NCBI GenBank assembly: GCA_905479435.1
Contig: CAJQMN010000116.1
Coordinates: forward strand, 1 to 32,908
DNA: 32,908 nucleotides
Source of the DNA: an uncultured Flavobacteriaceae bacterium
Lineage (GTDB): Bacteria; Bacteroidota; Bacteroidia; Flavobacteriales; Flavobacteriaceae
Reading direction: 5' to 3'
A program made the position numbers and the translations under genes. Below, piece by piece: positions 8,048-16,468 of the stretch (position 1 is the first letter of the stretch; the number at the start of each line of letters is the position of its first letter). The notes under the pieces were generated by a model. That model had not been told where the DNA came from, did not search any database, and saw only the letters and a program-made list of their open reading frames with translations.

Positions 8048-8674
8048 ATGTTAAAGACAAACCCTAAAATGGTAAAAGATTTCTTTGAAACGTCCCAACA
8101 AAATATTGTTATTGATACTAATAGAAAGAATCTTTTGTTAAAAATAGCTAATGAAATTGCTGCCAATTACAATAATGAAAATGTAAATATTAATTTTATT
8201 TGCACTCATAATTCTAGAAGAAGTCAACTGGGTCAAGTCTGGAGTTTTTATGCTGCTGACTATTTTAATCTCCCAATTAGTGCTTTCTCTGGTGGTACGG
8301 AAGTAACTGCCTTTCACAGGAATACAGTAAAAACATTAACAGATGTGGGATTTAAATTTGATATTGATGTATTTTCTCATACAAATCCAACCTACAGAAT
8401 TTCTTTTGGAGATGACAAGCCTTCTTTATTAGGTTTCTCAAAATTATATGATAACGAAACAAATAAAACACCTTATTTGGTATTGACTACTTGTAATAAT
8501 GCCGATGAAAATTGCCCATTTATTCCTGAAGCAATTGATAGATTTCATGTTCCTTATATAGACCCCAAACATTCTGATGATACTGCTACACAAGATGAAA
8601 CTTATCTAAAAACTAGCAAAATTATTGCTGCTCAAATGTATTTTCTTTTCAATGAAATTAAAAAGTTGTTATAA
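8048..8674 (+). CDS. ArsC/LMW phosphatase-like protein with redox Cys triad
   Basis: 208 residues of the low-molecular-weight tyrosine phosphatase fold. The phosphate loop is CTHNSRRS, with CX5R at Cys52-Arg58. A second pair, Cys149 and Cys156 in TCNNADENCP, is spaced by seven as in thioredoxin-coupled ArsC, which uses Cys10, Cys82 and Cys89, and the surrounding DADNNCP-like sequence resembles that family. So the likely chemistry is thiol-based arsenate or related oxyanion reduction rather than protein dephosphorylation. It is longer than the roughly 135-residue ArsC: it has about 45 extra N-terminal residues and an insert near 110-140. No arsR, acr3 or other arsenic gene is nearby, so the physiological substrate is open. 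Its stop codon abuts that of the convergent PPK2 gene. Confidence 0.8.
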   Translation: MLKTNPKMVKDFFETSQQNIVIDTNRKNLLLKIANEIAANYNNENVNINFICTHNSRRSQLGQVWSFYAADYFNLPISAFSGGTEVTAFHRNTVKTLTDVGFKFDIDVFSHTNPTYRISFGDDKPSLLGFSKLYDNETNKTPYLVLTTCNNADENCPFIPEAIDRFHVPYIDPKHSDDTATQDETYLKTSKIIAAQMYFLFNEIKKLL

Positions 8675-9460
8675 TTAGATTTGAATGTCCTTATCGTAAG
8701 GTATACTTTTTAATATATGGTTAATGGTATTTACCCTAGCCTCTGTCTTTCTATTGGCCTTTATCACTTTCCATGGAGATTTTTGAGTGTCTGTGATTGT
8801 AAACATGGCCTGTTTATACTTCGTGTAGTCATCCCATAATTCTTGAGCCCTTTCGTCTACAGGTGACATTTTCCATTGTTTCAAAGGATCACTTCTTAAA
8901 TCATCAAACCGCTTTGCTTGTTCTTTTTTAGAAATGGACATGTAGATTTTAACCAAGTGAATACCAGATTCTAAAACCATTCTTTCAAAATCATTAACTT
9001 GACCCATAAATGTAGTGTACTGTTCGTCTGAACAAAAGCCATTAACTGGCTCTAAAACAGCTCTATTATACCAGCTTCTATTAAAAAAAACCATCTCTCC
9101 CGCTTTTGGAAATTGTTCTATATATCGTTGAAAATACCATTGTGTTTGTTCATCTTCTGTAGGCTTAGGTAGGGCTACGATTTTAATATGTCTTGGATTA
9201 ATTCTTTCTGTAATTCTCCTAATTGCACCACCTTTACCAGCTGCATCTCTTCCTTCAAATAGGATAATAACACGTTCATTATTATTGATTGCCCAAGTTT
9301 GAAGTTTTATTACCTCTATTTGTAATTTTACTAATTTTCGTTCATACTCAATATATCTGAGCGTTCTGTCAACATTAATTGAGTCTTTGGACAAAATTGA
9401 TATTAAACCTTTCTTTGAATTTAATTTTTTTAACTCTGAAGATGATAATTCTCTATTCAT
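8675..9460 (-). CDS. ppk2: Polyphosphate kinase 2 family protein, second copy
   Basis: 261 residues. PPK2 enzymes move phosphate between polyphosphate and nucleotides and mostly work in the direction of making NDP/NTP. Walker A FEGRDAAGKGG is at 68-78, then QWYFQRYIEQFP, and the Walker B region FFNRSWYNRA is at 125-134. The lid/arginine segment follows, RSDPLKQWKMSPVD. The Walker B motif has Asn127 where the upstream paralogue and most class I enzymes have Asp (FDRSW); class III enzymes also use Asn there, but in a different context (FNRSHY). It begins 2 nt after the end of the upstream PPK2 gene, so the two are co-translated. Substrate preference (ADP, GDP, AMP) cannot be read off. Confidence 0.9.
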   Translation of the reverse strand: MNRELSSSELKKLNSKKGLISILSKDSINVDRTLRYIEYERKLVKLQIEVIKLQTWAINNNERVIILFEGRDAAGKGGAIRRITERINPRHIKIVALPKPTEDEQTQWYFQRYIEQFPKAGEMVFFNRSWYNRAVLEPVNGFCSDEQYTTFMGQVNDFERMVLESGIHLVKIYMSISKKEQAKRFDDLRSDPLKQWKMSPVDERAQELWDDYTKYKQAMFTITDTQKSPWKVIKANRKTEARVNTINHILKSIPYDKDIQI

Positions 9461-9462
9461 AA

Positions 9463-10323
9463 TTAATCTATTTGAAAAGCAGATCTGTAGTAACGCATCA
9501 CTACATTTGGATCTGGAGTTAATGTTGTTTCTGAATCCTTTTTACCATCATAATCAAACATAGATAATACATACCTCATAGCTTCCAATCGAGCTGTTTT
9601 TTTATTATTGGTTTTAATTAACATCCATGGGCTGTAAGAAGTATGTGTTTTGCTAAACATTTCTTCTTTATAATGTGTATAGATGTCCCAAAGCTCTTGA
9701 CCTTTTTTATCTACTGGACTAAATTTCCATCTTTTTAATGGATTTTCGTTTCTAGCATTAAATCGCTTTAATTGTTCTTCCTTTGATATAGAAAGCCAAA
9801 ATTTTATAATGATTAAACCATCCTCGTATAACATATGTTCAAATTCAGGAACTTGCACAAGGAACTCATTATACTCTTTATCTGTACAGAAATCCATTAC
9901 TGGTTCTACCACTGCTCTGTTGTACCAACTTCTATCAAAAAATACAATTTCTCCAGGGTTTGGTAACTCTTTTATGTACCGTTGAAAATACCATTGTCCT
10001 TTTTCAACATTTGTTGGTTTATTCAATGCCACCAACCTCGAAGATCTTGGATTTAAATGTTCCATAAACCTTCTGATATTTCCTCCTTTTCCAGCAGCGT
10101 CTCTTCCTTCAAAAACAACGGCAACTCTTTTATTTTCCTTTAAAACCCATTGTTGAAGTTTAACCAATTCTATTTGTAAAAACCTTAATTGTTTTTCATA
10201 AGTTAGAACATCAAATACCTTTTGACAAGATATCCCTTTGGTATTTAATTTGCTTATTAATTCTTGTGAAGAATTAGATTCAAAAAAATCTAGTGCTTCT
10301 AAAAAGGGTTTAGGTGCTGTCAT
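9463..10323 (-). CDS. ppk2: Polyphosphate kinase 2 family protein, first copy
   Basis: 286 residues, canonical class I layout: Walker A FEGRDAAGKGG at 71-81, QWYFQRYIKELP, and Walker B FFDRSWYNRA at 128-137 with the usual Asp130. The lid segment (ENPLKRWKFSPVD) and a C-terminal conserved PWMLIKTNNKKTARLEAMRYVL are also present. An extra C-terminal stretch of about 30 residues is not found in the second copy. It leads a two-gene unit with the second ppk2, separated by 2 nt. The protein is cytoplasmic. No ppk1 or ppx gene lies nearby. The pair may form hetero-oligomers or divide nucleoside mono- and diphosphate substrates, which is inferred. Confidence 0.92.
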   Translation of the reverse strand: MTAPKPFLEALDFFESNSSQELISKLNTKGISCQKVFDVLTYEKQLRFLQIELVKLQQWVLKENKRVAVVFEGRDAAGKGGNIRRFMEHLNPRSSRLVALNKPTNVEKGQWYFQRYIKELPNPGEIVFFDRSWYNRAVVEPVMDFCTDKEYNEFLVQVPEFEHMLYEDGLIIIKFWLSISKEEQLKRFNARNENPLKRWKFSPVDKKGQELWDIYTHYKEEMFSKTHTSYSPWMLIKTNNKKTARLEAMRYVLSMFDYDGKKDSETTLTPDPNVVMRYYRSAFQID

Positions 10324-10486
10324 TTAAAATTAAATTGACCCCTAAAATATTACTTTTTTTTTATTAATTTTTAAACTTTTAGTTAATTGAGTAATATATT
10401 TTAGGTTTGAACTAATCTGTTACCATTAATTCTATTTTTCTATTAATGAAAGTACAGAAACACAATAAAAAGTGTGGTTTAATTTT

Positions 10487-10498
10487 TTGAGTACTCAA
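10487..10498. repeat. 12-nt perfect palindrome with AGTACT core
   Basis: TTGAGTACTCAA lies in the 209-nt gap between the end of the RecD-like gene and the start of ppk2, 164 nt before the ppk2 start. Runs of T and A flank it (TTTTTT before, AAAAAAA shortly after), so it could be the stem of a weak bidirectional hairpin that terminates the helicase gene. It shares the core AGTACT with the palindrome at the tRNA-Met promoter. Confidence 0.35.
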
Positions 10499-10532
10499 TA
10501 AAAAAATCTTCACCAAAAAAAAAGTAACTTAT

Positions 10533-11963
10533 CTAGTAATCATTATCAAAGTAATCATCCTTAAAGCCTATCAAATATAATTTTTCTTGAGCTCTTGTGA
10601 TCGCTGTATATAACCATCTAAAATACCCTTTTGAGGGGCCCTCCGGTAAATAAGGTTGTTCTATAAAAATTGTCTTCCATTGACCACCTTGAGATTTATG
10701 ACAGGTAATAGCATAGGAAAATTTTACTTGTAATGCATTAAAAAAAATATTCTTTTTCACTGCCAAAAGCTGTTTGTATTTTGATTTTTCATGGGCATAA
10801 TCTTCTCTTACTGCCTCATACAACTTATTAGATTCTTCATAAGTTAAAGAAGGAGTTTCACTAGTAAGTGTATCTAATAATAAAACAGTCTCAAAGGGTT
10901 TTTGATCTGGATAATCTATCATTCTAATTTCTACTTCGGCAAATCTAAACCCGTACAGTTCCTTAATTGAATTAATTCGCAATACTTCGCAGGTATCACC
11001 ATTTGCAATAAAACCTGCACTGGAAGATTCATTTAACCAATAATAATTATTCTTTACTACCATTATATAATCTCCTGTAGAAATTTCATTTTCTTTTCCT
11101 CGTATTTGATAACGGATTTGTTGATTGTATTGATTAGCTCTTTTATTAGAACGCACAATAAAAGCAGTGTCTTCTACACCATCATTATCATAACATCCAG
11201 AAATAGCATCTTGAATATCATAACCATCAATTAAACGCACTATGTCAGGATAGTTCATATCAAACCTAAAGTTAGTAGCGTCGTTTTCTATTAGTGTTCT
11301 GAGCAGGGTAGCATTTAATAAAATTCCAGAATTCTCATGCTGACGTGTCACTTCATTTAATTCGATGTTGCACACATTTTTATCATAATCTATTTCTAAT
11401 CGATTCTCATCTAATGCTGGACTGATAGATAATTTTACGGGTGGTAGCTGTGCAGTATCTCCAATTAAAATTAATTTACAACGATAACCTGAATAAACGT
11501 AAGAAATTAAATCATCTAGTAAAGAACCATTCTCAAACAATTTACCGTTTTGTGGTCTATCTGGAATCATAGAAGCTTCATCTACAATAAAAATAGTATT
11601 CTTATGCTTATTGGTTTGTAAAACAAAATCTACAGAACCATTTTGTTGTTTTTTAGGAAAGTATATTTTTTTATGAATGGTATAAGCTGGAACTTTTGAA
11701 TATACTGAAATTACTTTTGCGGCTCTTCCTGTGGGTGCTAATAAAACTGATTTTTTTTCAGTTTCCTTCAAGGTCTTAACCAATGCACTTATTGCTGAAG
11801 TTTTTCCTGTCCCTGCATATCCTTTCATTAAAAATAACGTTTGATAATCTTTAGAGAAGACAAAATCTACCAACATTACAAATAACTTTGATTGCCTTGA
11901 AGTTGGGCTATAAGAAAACTTTTTTAAAAGTTCTTTGCGAAAATCTATAACGTTTTTTAACAT
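10533..11963 (-). CDS. RecD-like DNA helicase (superfamily 1)
   Basis: 476 residues with Walker A GYAGTGKT (48-55), motif Ia APTGRAAK (76-83), Walker B IVDEAS (126-131), motif III LIGDTAQLPP, and the C-terminal UvrD/RecD-type motifs YAITCHKSQG and WLYTAITRAQEKL. This is a 5'-3' ATPase of the RecD2/Pif1-like group; AAA_30 followed by UvrD_C_2 is the expected domain order. It lacks the N-terminal extension of full RecD2 (about 730 residues), so it is a short stand-alone helicase with probable roles in repair or resolving stalled DNA. It stands alone: the two ppk2 genes follow after 209 nt. No recB or recC homologue is in the window. Confidence 0.9.
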   Translation of the reverse strand: MLKNVIDFRKELLKKFSYSPTSRQSKLFVMLVDFVFSKDYQTLFLMKGYAGTGKTSAISALVKTLKETEKKSVLLAPTGRAAKVISVYSKVPAYTIHKKIYFPKKQQNGSVDFVLQTNKHKNTIFIVDEASMIPDRPQNGKLFENGSLLDDLISYVYSGYRCKLILIGDTAQLPPVKLSISPALDENRLEIDYDKNVCNIELNEVTRQHENSGILLNATLLRTLIENDATNFRFDMNYPDIVRLIDGYDIQDAISGCYDNDGVEDTAFIVRSNKRANQYNQQIRYQIRGKENEISTGDYIMVVKNNYYWLNESSSAGFIANGDTCEVLRINSIKELYGFRFAEVEIRMIDYPDQKPFETVLLLDTLTSETPSLTYEESNKLYEAVREDYAHEKSKYKQLLAVKKNIFFNALQVKFSYAITCHKSQGGQWKTIFIEQPYLPEGPSKGYFRWLYTAITRAQEKLYLIGFKDDYFDNDY

Positions 11964-12030
11964 GAAAGCTATTAAGCGTTAAAGATACATTGATTTGTCT
12001 TTAAAAGTTTTTATCATTAAAAAAAAATTG

Positions 12031-12038
12031 TAGATTTG
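12031..12038 (+). promoter_or_regulatory. -7 promoter box for the 12066 operon
   Basis: TAGATTTG matches TAnnTTTG. The start codon at 12066 follows with a leader of about 20-25 nt. No TTG stands at 19 nt upstream, where the sequence is TTT, so only the -7 element is clear. Confidence 0.5.
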
Positions 12039-12065
12039 CTTTAAGTGAAAAAATAAATATACAAA

Positions 12066-12809
12066 ATGATTATACTGATTATTCTAGCTGTTGCTGCCAC
12101 ATTTGGATTTGCCTATTTAATAGTAAAATACCTGCCATTAAAATTTAAATGGATGGTTTCCTTAGTGTTAGTTTTCTTAGGTGCTCTTTTAGTTTTTAAA
12201 ATTTATGATGGAATCATGAAACCCATCAATTTTAACAAAGATAAACGAGTTATATATGTTAAAGTAATTCAACATCTAAAAATTATTAGAGATGCAGAAT
12301 TAGCTTACTACAAAGTAAATGGAAACTACACCAACAATAAAGAAGGGTTAATTCAATTTATAGACAGTGCCAAGTTTGCCATTACAGAAGTAAGAGACAC
12401 CGTAGTTAAAGTGAACAAGGGAAGTAAGTGGCAACCTGTTATTGTTGATGTTGAGAAAAGAATAGTTGACACAATTGGTTATGAGCCTATCTTAAAAAGC
12501 TTTCAAGATAAGGACTATAAAAACATGTTCAATGTTCCAGGAGTTGATGATAAACAATTTGAACTATCTATTGGTTTTGTTGAAAAAATAGCGGGCTTAC
12601 AAGTACCTGTTTTTGAGGCAAGAACTGAGAAAAAAGATTTATTAAAAGGTATGGACATCTCTTTAGTTAAACAAGAAATGGAAGCCATCGAAAGTGATCA
12701 AATCAAGGGAGAATATGTTTCTGTTGGTTCTCTTAGTGAAGTAACAACTGGTGGAAATTGGCCACCATCTTATGACAAAGCAAATCGTGAAGAAGAAGAC
12801 GATCAATAA
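12066..12809 (+). CDS. Membrane-anchored protein of unknown function
   Basis: 247 residues. Two hydrophobic helices, about 1-20 and 28-47, are followed by a soluble domain of about 195 residues that probably faces the periplasm or is held at the membrane. The soluble part opens with a helical stretch (VKVIQHLKIIRDAELAYYKVNG) that resembles the helix after the membrane segment in pilin-like or substrate-binding small proteins, then TNNKEGLIQFID. I recognise no characterised family. It leads a run with DUF3822 and rsmD, overlapping the DUF3822 gene by 38 nt. Position next to rsmD recurs in Bacteroidetes as I recall it, but function is unknown. Confidence 0.75.
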   Translation: MIILIILAVAATFGFAYLIVKYLPLKFKWMVSLVLVFLGALLVFKIYDGIMKPINFNKDKRVIYVKVIQHLKIIRDAELAYYKVNGNYTNNKEGLIQFIDSAKFAITEVRDTVVKVNKGSKWQPVIVDVEKRIVDTIGYEPILKSFQDKDYKNMFNVPGVDDKQFELSIGFVEKIAGLQVPVFEARTEKKDLLKGMDISLVKQEMEAIESDQIKGEYVSVGSLSEVTTGGNWPPSYDKANREEEDDQ

Positions 12810-13602
12810 AAAAATAGAAGAAACTTCAAAAAAGAAATTATCCATCCAATTCAGTTTGGATGGATTTTCTTTTTATATCTCCAATACACATCATATTATT
12901 TCAAAGTTTACTTCATTTAAGTTTACAAAACCAATTAAGTCTCCTGAATTAATATTAAAAGAGATTAAAGAGATTTTTAGAAATGAAAAAACTTTACAAC
13001 AGGATTTTGAAACTGTTAGCGTCGTTCATCAAAATACTCTAAGCACACTTGTTCCTAATCAATATTTTAAAGATGATAATCTTAATAAGTATTTAAAATA
13101 CTCAGTGAAGACAATTACTACAGATCTTATTGTTTATGACGATTTAAATTTGATAAAGGCTAAAAATGTTTATGTCCCTTTTGTAAATATTAATAATTTT
13201 ATTTTTCAAAATTTCGGAGAATTTGAATACAAGCATCATTCAAGTATACTTTTGGAAAAATTATTTTCACAATCTGACAATTCTCTAAATTTCTTTGTAA
13301 ATATTTCTCAAAGTCTTTTTGATATAGTGGTTCTAAAAGACTCTAAAATTTTATTTTATAACATTTTTGAATATGAAACAAAAGAAGATTTTATCTATTA
13401 TATTTTATTTACACTAGAACAGCTTGAACTCTCTACAGATAACACTAACGTCTCACTTTTAGGAGATATTAATAAACAATCTGAGCTTTATAAAATTTTG
13501 TACACTTATGTTAGAAATATAAGTTTTTTCAACTCAAAAAATCCCATTTTTAACAATCAAACAGAAATAAATAGACATTCAAATTTTATTTTATTAGGAT
13601 GA
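12772..13602 (+). CDS. DUF3822 family protein
   Basis: 276 residues from the ATG at 12772; a GTG at 12751 in the same frame is less likely. The protein has the usual DUF3822 layout: a basic N-terminus (KQIVKKKTINKKIEETSKKK), then LSIQFSLDGFSFYIS, a middle region VYVPFVNINNFIFQNFGEFEYKHHS-like that I split here as VYVPFVNINNF and FEYKHHSSILL, and an ISQSLFDIVVLKD stretch. The family is found in Bacteroidetes next to rsmD; its fold has been suggested to be actin/ASKHA-like, but no activity is known. It overlaps the upstream gene by 38 nt and rsmD by 4 nt (ATGA), so translation of all three is probably coupled. Confidence 0.85.
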   Translation: MTKQIVKKKTINKKIEETSKKKLSIQFSLDGFSFYISNTHHIISKFTSFKFTKPIKSPELILKEIKEIFRNEKTLQQDFETVSVVHQNTLSTLVPNQYFKDDNLNKYLKYSVKTITTDLIVYDDLNLIKAKNVYVPFVNINNFIFQNFGEFEYKHHSSILLEKLFSQSDNSLNFFVNISQSLFDIVVLKDSKILFYNIFEYETKEDFIYYILFTLEQLELSTDNTNVSLLGDINKQSELYKILYTYVRNISFFNSKNPIFNNQTEINRHSNFILLG

Positions 13603-14147
13603 GAATAATCTCAGGAAAACAAAAAGGAAGAAGGATTACAGCTCCTAAAAACCTTCCTGTAAGACCAACTACTGATTTGGCAAAAGAATCATTATTTAAC
13701 ATCTTAAACAACCACTATTATTTAGATACTATTTCTGTTATTGACTTGTTTTCTGGTACGGGAAATATTGCATTCGAATTTGCTTCAAGAGGTGCTAAAA
13801 ACATTCATGCTGTAGATGGTAATTTTAATTGTGTGAAATTTATTGATAAAATTTCTTCAGAGTTTGAATTCTATATCAATACCTACAGAAGCGATGTGTT
13901 TAAATTTTTGGAGAAAACTGTTCTAAAAACTGATATTATTTTTGCTGACCCACCATACAATCTTGAAAAGAATATGTTTTTAAAAATAATTGAAATTGTA
14001 TTTGAAAGAAACCTTCTAAATGAAAACGGTATTTTAATTATTGAGCATTCAAAACATATGGATTTGTCAGAAAATAATTTTTATAATTATTCAAAAAAAT
14101 ATGGTGGAAGTGTCTTCAGTTTTTATGACACAAGCAAAGAATTATAA
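13599..14147 (+). CDS. rsmD: 16S rRNA (guanine(966)-N2)-methyltransferase
   Basis: 182 residues, normal size. It methylates N2 of G966 in 16S rRNA using S-adenosylmethionine. It starts with the family hallmark MRIISGKQKGRRI, then RPTTDLAKESLFNIL. The SAM-binding motif I is DLFSGTGNIAFE (49-60), and motif IV is ADPPYN (116-121), which binds the target base. The ATG overlaps the DUF3822 stop as ATGA. Its last codons overlap the convergent moxR gene by 6 nt, and the Leu codon TTA is the complement of the moxR stop. Confidence 0.95.
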   Translation: MRIISGKQKGRRITAPKNLPVRPTTDLAKESLFNILNNHYYLDTISVIDLFSGTGNIAFEFASRGAKNIHAVDGNFNCVKFIDKISSEFEFYINTYRSDVFKFLEKTVLKTDIIFADPPYNLEKNMFLKIIEIVFERNLLNENGILIIEHSKHMDLSENNFYNYSKKYGGSVFSFYDTSKEL

Positions 14148-15095
14148 CAATGATTCAATAATATCGGCTACAGAGATATTTTCTGCTTCTGCTTTATAGT
14201 TTTTCACAATTCTATGAGATAAAATTGGAATAGCTACAGTTTTTACATCTTCAATATCCGGCGAATATTTACCTTTTACAGCAGCGATAGCTTTGGCACC
14301 TAAAATTAAATTCTGAGAAGCTCTAGGTCCTGCACCCCAATCAACATATTTTTTCACTAAATCAGTTGCTTTAGCACTATTTGGTCTGGTTTTACCTACC
14401 AAAGAAACAGCATACTCTATGACATTATCTGTTACAGGGACTTTTCTTATTAAATGCTGGATACTGAGAATTTCTTTAATTGATACTATTGATTCTACCT
14501 TAGTTATAATTTCTGTTGTTGTATTTTTAACTACCTCTATTTCTTCCTCAAAGCTTGGATATTCTAGATTAATGGAAAACATAAAACGATCTAATTGAGC
14601 TTCTGGAAGCGGATAGGTTCCTTCTTGTTCTATAGGATTTTGTGTCGCTAAGACTAAAAACGGTAACTCTAATTTATAATGCTCTCCAGATATAGTTACA
14701 GATTTTTCCTGCATAGCCTCTAAAAGAGCAGCTTGTGTTTTAGGAGGTGTTCTATTGATCTCATCTGCTAAAATAATATTTGAAAATATAGGTCCTTTTA
14801 AGAAAGTAAATTCACGTTCTTTATTCAAAACTTCACTCCCTAAAATGTCGGAGGGCATTAAATCTGGTGTAAATTGTATCCTTTTAAAGTTTAATCCAAG
14901 AACATCTGATACTGTGTTGACTAATAACGTTTTAGCTAGGCCTGGAACACCAATCAAAAGAGAATGACCACCACAGATAACAGACAATAGTACATAATTA
15001 ATAGCTTGATCTTGACCAACAATTACTTTTCCAATTTCTGCTTTTAAATTTTTAAATTTAATAACCAGAGCGTCAATTTCAGCTACATCAGACAT
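14142..15095 (-). CDS. moxR: MoxR-family AAA+ ATPase
   Basis: 317 residues. Walker A is GVPGLAKT (49-56), Walker B is LADEIN (109-114), and sensor 1 is at about Asn153 in LATQNP, with the typical GTYPLPEAQLDRF segment after it. MoxR ATPases act as chaperones for complex assembly, often with a von Willebrand-domain partner. Here the usual DUF58 and Bat neighbours are absent. The gene starts in a TAATG overlap with the SurA stop, so it is translated with the chaperone operon, which suggests an envelope assembly role. It ends overlapping rsmD. Identification to family is firm; client unknown. Confidence 0.92.
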   Translation of the reverse strand: MSDVAEIDALVIKFKNLKAEIGKVIVGQDQAINYVLLSVICGGHSLLIGVPGLAKTLLVNTVSDVLGLNFKRIQFTPDLMPSDILGSEVLNKEREFTFLKGPIFSNIILADEINRTPPKTQAALLEAMQEKSVTISGEHYKLELPFLVLATQNPIEQEGTYPLPEAQLDRFMFSINLEYPSFEEEIEVVKNTTTEIITKVESIVSIKEILSIQHLIRKVPVTDNVIEYAVSLVGKTRPNSAKATDLVKKYVDWGAGPRASQNLILGAKAIAAVKGKYSPDIEDVKTVAIPILSHRIVKNYKAEAENISVADIIESLL

Positions 15096-16468
15096 TAGTT
15101 AGCAATTTCTTTCGTCCAATTTTTATCAAAGGTGCATTTTTGGAATTCTTCACTTATTTTTATGTAAGTATCACCTATTTTTTCTCTAGACCATTTTGCA
15201 ATGGCTTCTTGTTTTTTCTTTTGAAGTGCTAAATTTTGAACTTTTACATAATCGTCTACCATATCGGCTATATGAGTATTTGTTCTGTCATTCATAATCA
15301 TCACTTTATACATCTTCTTCCCCTCACGTTCCTCATCATAGAATACATCAGACATTTCACCTTTCTGCAAATTATTTACTCTTGCATACAAAGCTGGATC
15401 CATTCTTGTAAGATCAAAAGTAGATTCTCCCGAATAAGGGTTAACAATTAGGCCTCCATTATTCTTGGTATCTTTATCCTCTGAGTATTTTTTCACTGCC
15501 TCATCAAAAGTGATCAGACCATTATCTATATCTTCTTTTATTTTTTCAAGTTTCGCTTTTGTTTCATCTAATTTTTCTTGAGGTATTTCTGGCTGAATTA
15601 AAATATGTGATGCGACTCTAGTTTCACCTCTTATTTCATGTAATTGAAGAATATGATAACCAAACTTAGACTTAAAGGGTTCAGAAACTTGATTCACATC
15701 TAAAGAAAAAGCGGCTTCTTTGAATTCTTTAATAAATGCACTGTTTTTATCTATTGAATATCTACCCCCATTTTCTGTAACTGCAGGATCATTTGAATTA
15801 ATGATGGCTTTCATTTTAAAACTTGATCCACCTTCTATATCTTTCTTTAATTGATTGAGTTTATTAATTACTCTATCCAATTCTTCTTGAGTTGCTTCTG
15901 CATTTAAAACTAGTTGAGCAATTTGAATTTCCGCTGGAAATTCTGGTAATTCACCTTTTTCTTTCAAACCATTGAAATAGATTCTTATTTCTTCTGGCGT
16001 AACATCAATATTTTCAGTAATTTGTCTTTGTTCTTTTTGAATTAAAGAATTTTCTTTTTCTATACCAAAAAGTTCTTTCTTAAGGTCCTCTATATCATTG
16101 AAACCATAAGCTTCAACAACTTTTTCGATACTTCCATATTCTTGACTAAAAAATTGAATATTTCTTTCAACCTGGTCATTAACCTCAGCATCTGAAACAA
16201 TTATACTGTCAACAACAGCATGATGAGCTAATAATTTTTGCAACATTAATTGTTCTAACATTTCGCAGTCTGAAATTTTTATTTTCCCTTCACTACTGTT
16301 CTCTAATTCTAATTTAAACTTTTCAATATCAGAATCAAGAACAATGTTTTTTCCAACAACGACCCCAACTGCGTCAATTTTAACTTTTTGAGCATTTATT
16401 GTTTGATTAAACAATACAATGAATAGCGTTAAGCTAATGAATTTTAAAAATTTTATTTTGAATGGCAT
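15095..16468 (-). CDS. surA: SurA-like periplasmic peptidyl-prolyl isomerase
   Basis: 457 residues with a signal peptide (hydrophobic to about residue 22, ending TINAQ) and a SurA-type N-terminal chaperone domain (to about 160). Two parvulin domains follow, the first containing SKFGYHILQLHEIRG and the second opening at ASHILIQPEIP and ending in YKVMIMNDRTNTH. This order matches SurA, which escorts outer-membrane proteins. The ATG at 16466-16468 overlaps the upstream lipoprotein gene by 35 nt, with no later start that would keep the signal peptide. It overlaps moxR by 1 nt (TAATG). Confidence 0.9.
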   Translation of the reverse strand: MPFKIKFLKFISLTLFIVLFNQTINAQKVKIDAVGVVVGKNIVLDSDIEKFKLELENSSEGKIKISDCEMLEQLMLQKLLAHHAVVDSIIVSDAEVNDQVERNIQFFSQEYGSIEKVVEAYGFNDIEDLKKELFGIEKENSLIQKEQRQITENIDVTPEEIRIYFNGLKEKGELPEFPAEIQIAQLVLNAEATQEELDRVINKLNQLKKDIEGGSSFKMKAIINSNDPAVTENGGRYSIDKNSAFIKEFKEAAFSLDVNQVSEPFKSKFGYHILQLHEIRGETRVASHILIQPEIPQEKLDETKAKLEKIKEDIDNGLITFDEAVKKYSEDKDTKNNGGLIVNPYSGESTFDLTRMDPALYARVNNLQKGEMSDVFYDEEREGKKMYKVMIMNDRTNTHIADMVDDYVKVQNLALQKKKQEAIAKWSREKIGDTYIKISEEFQKCTFDKNWTKEIAN

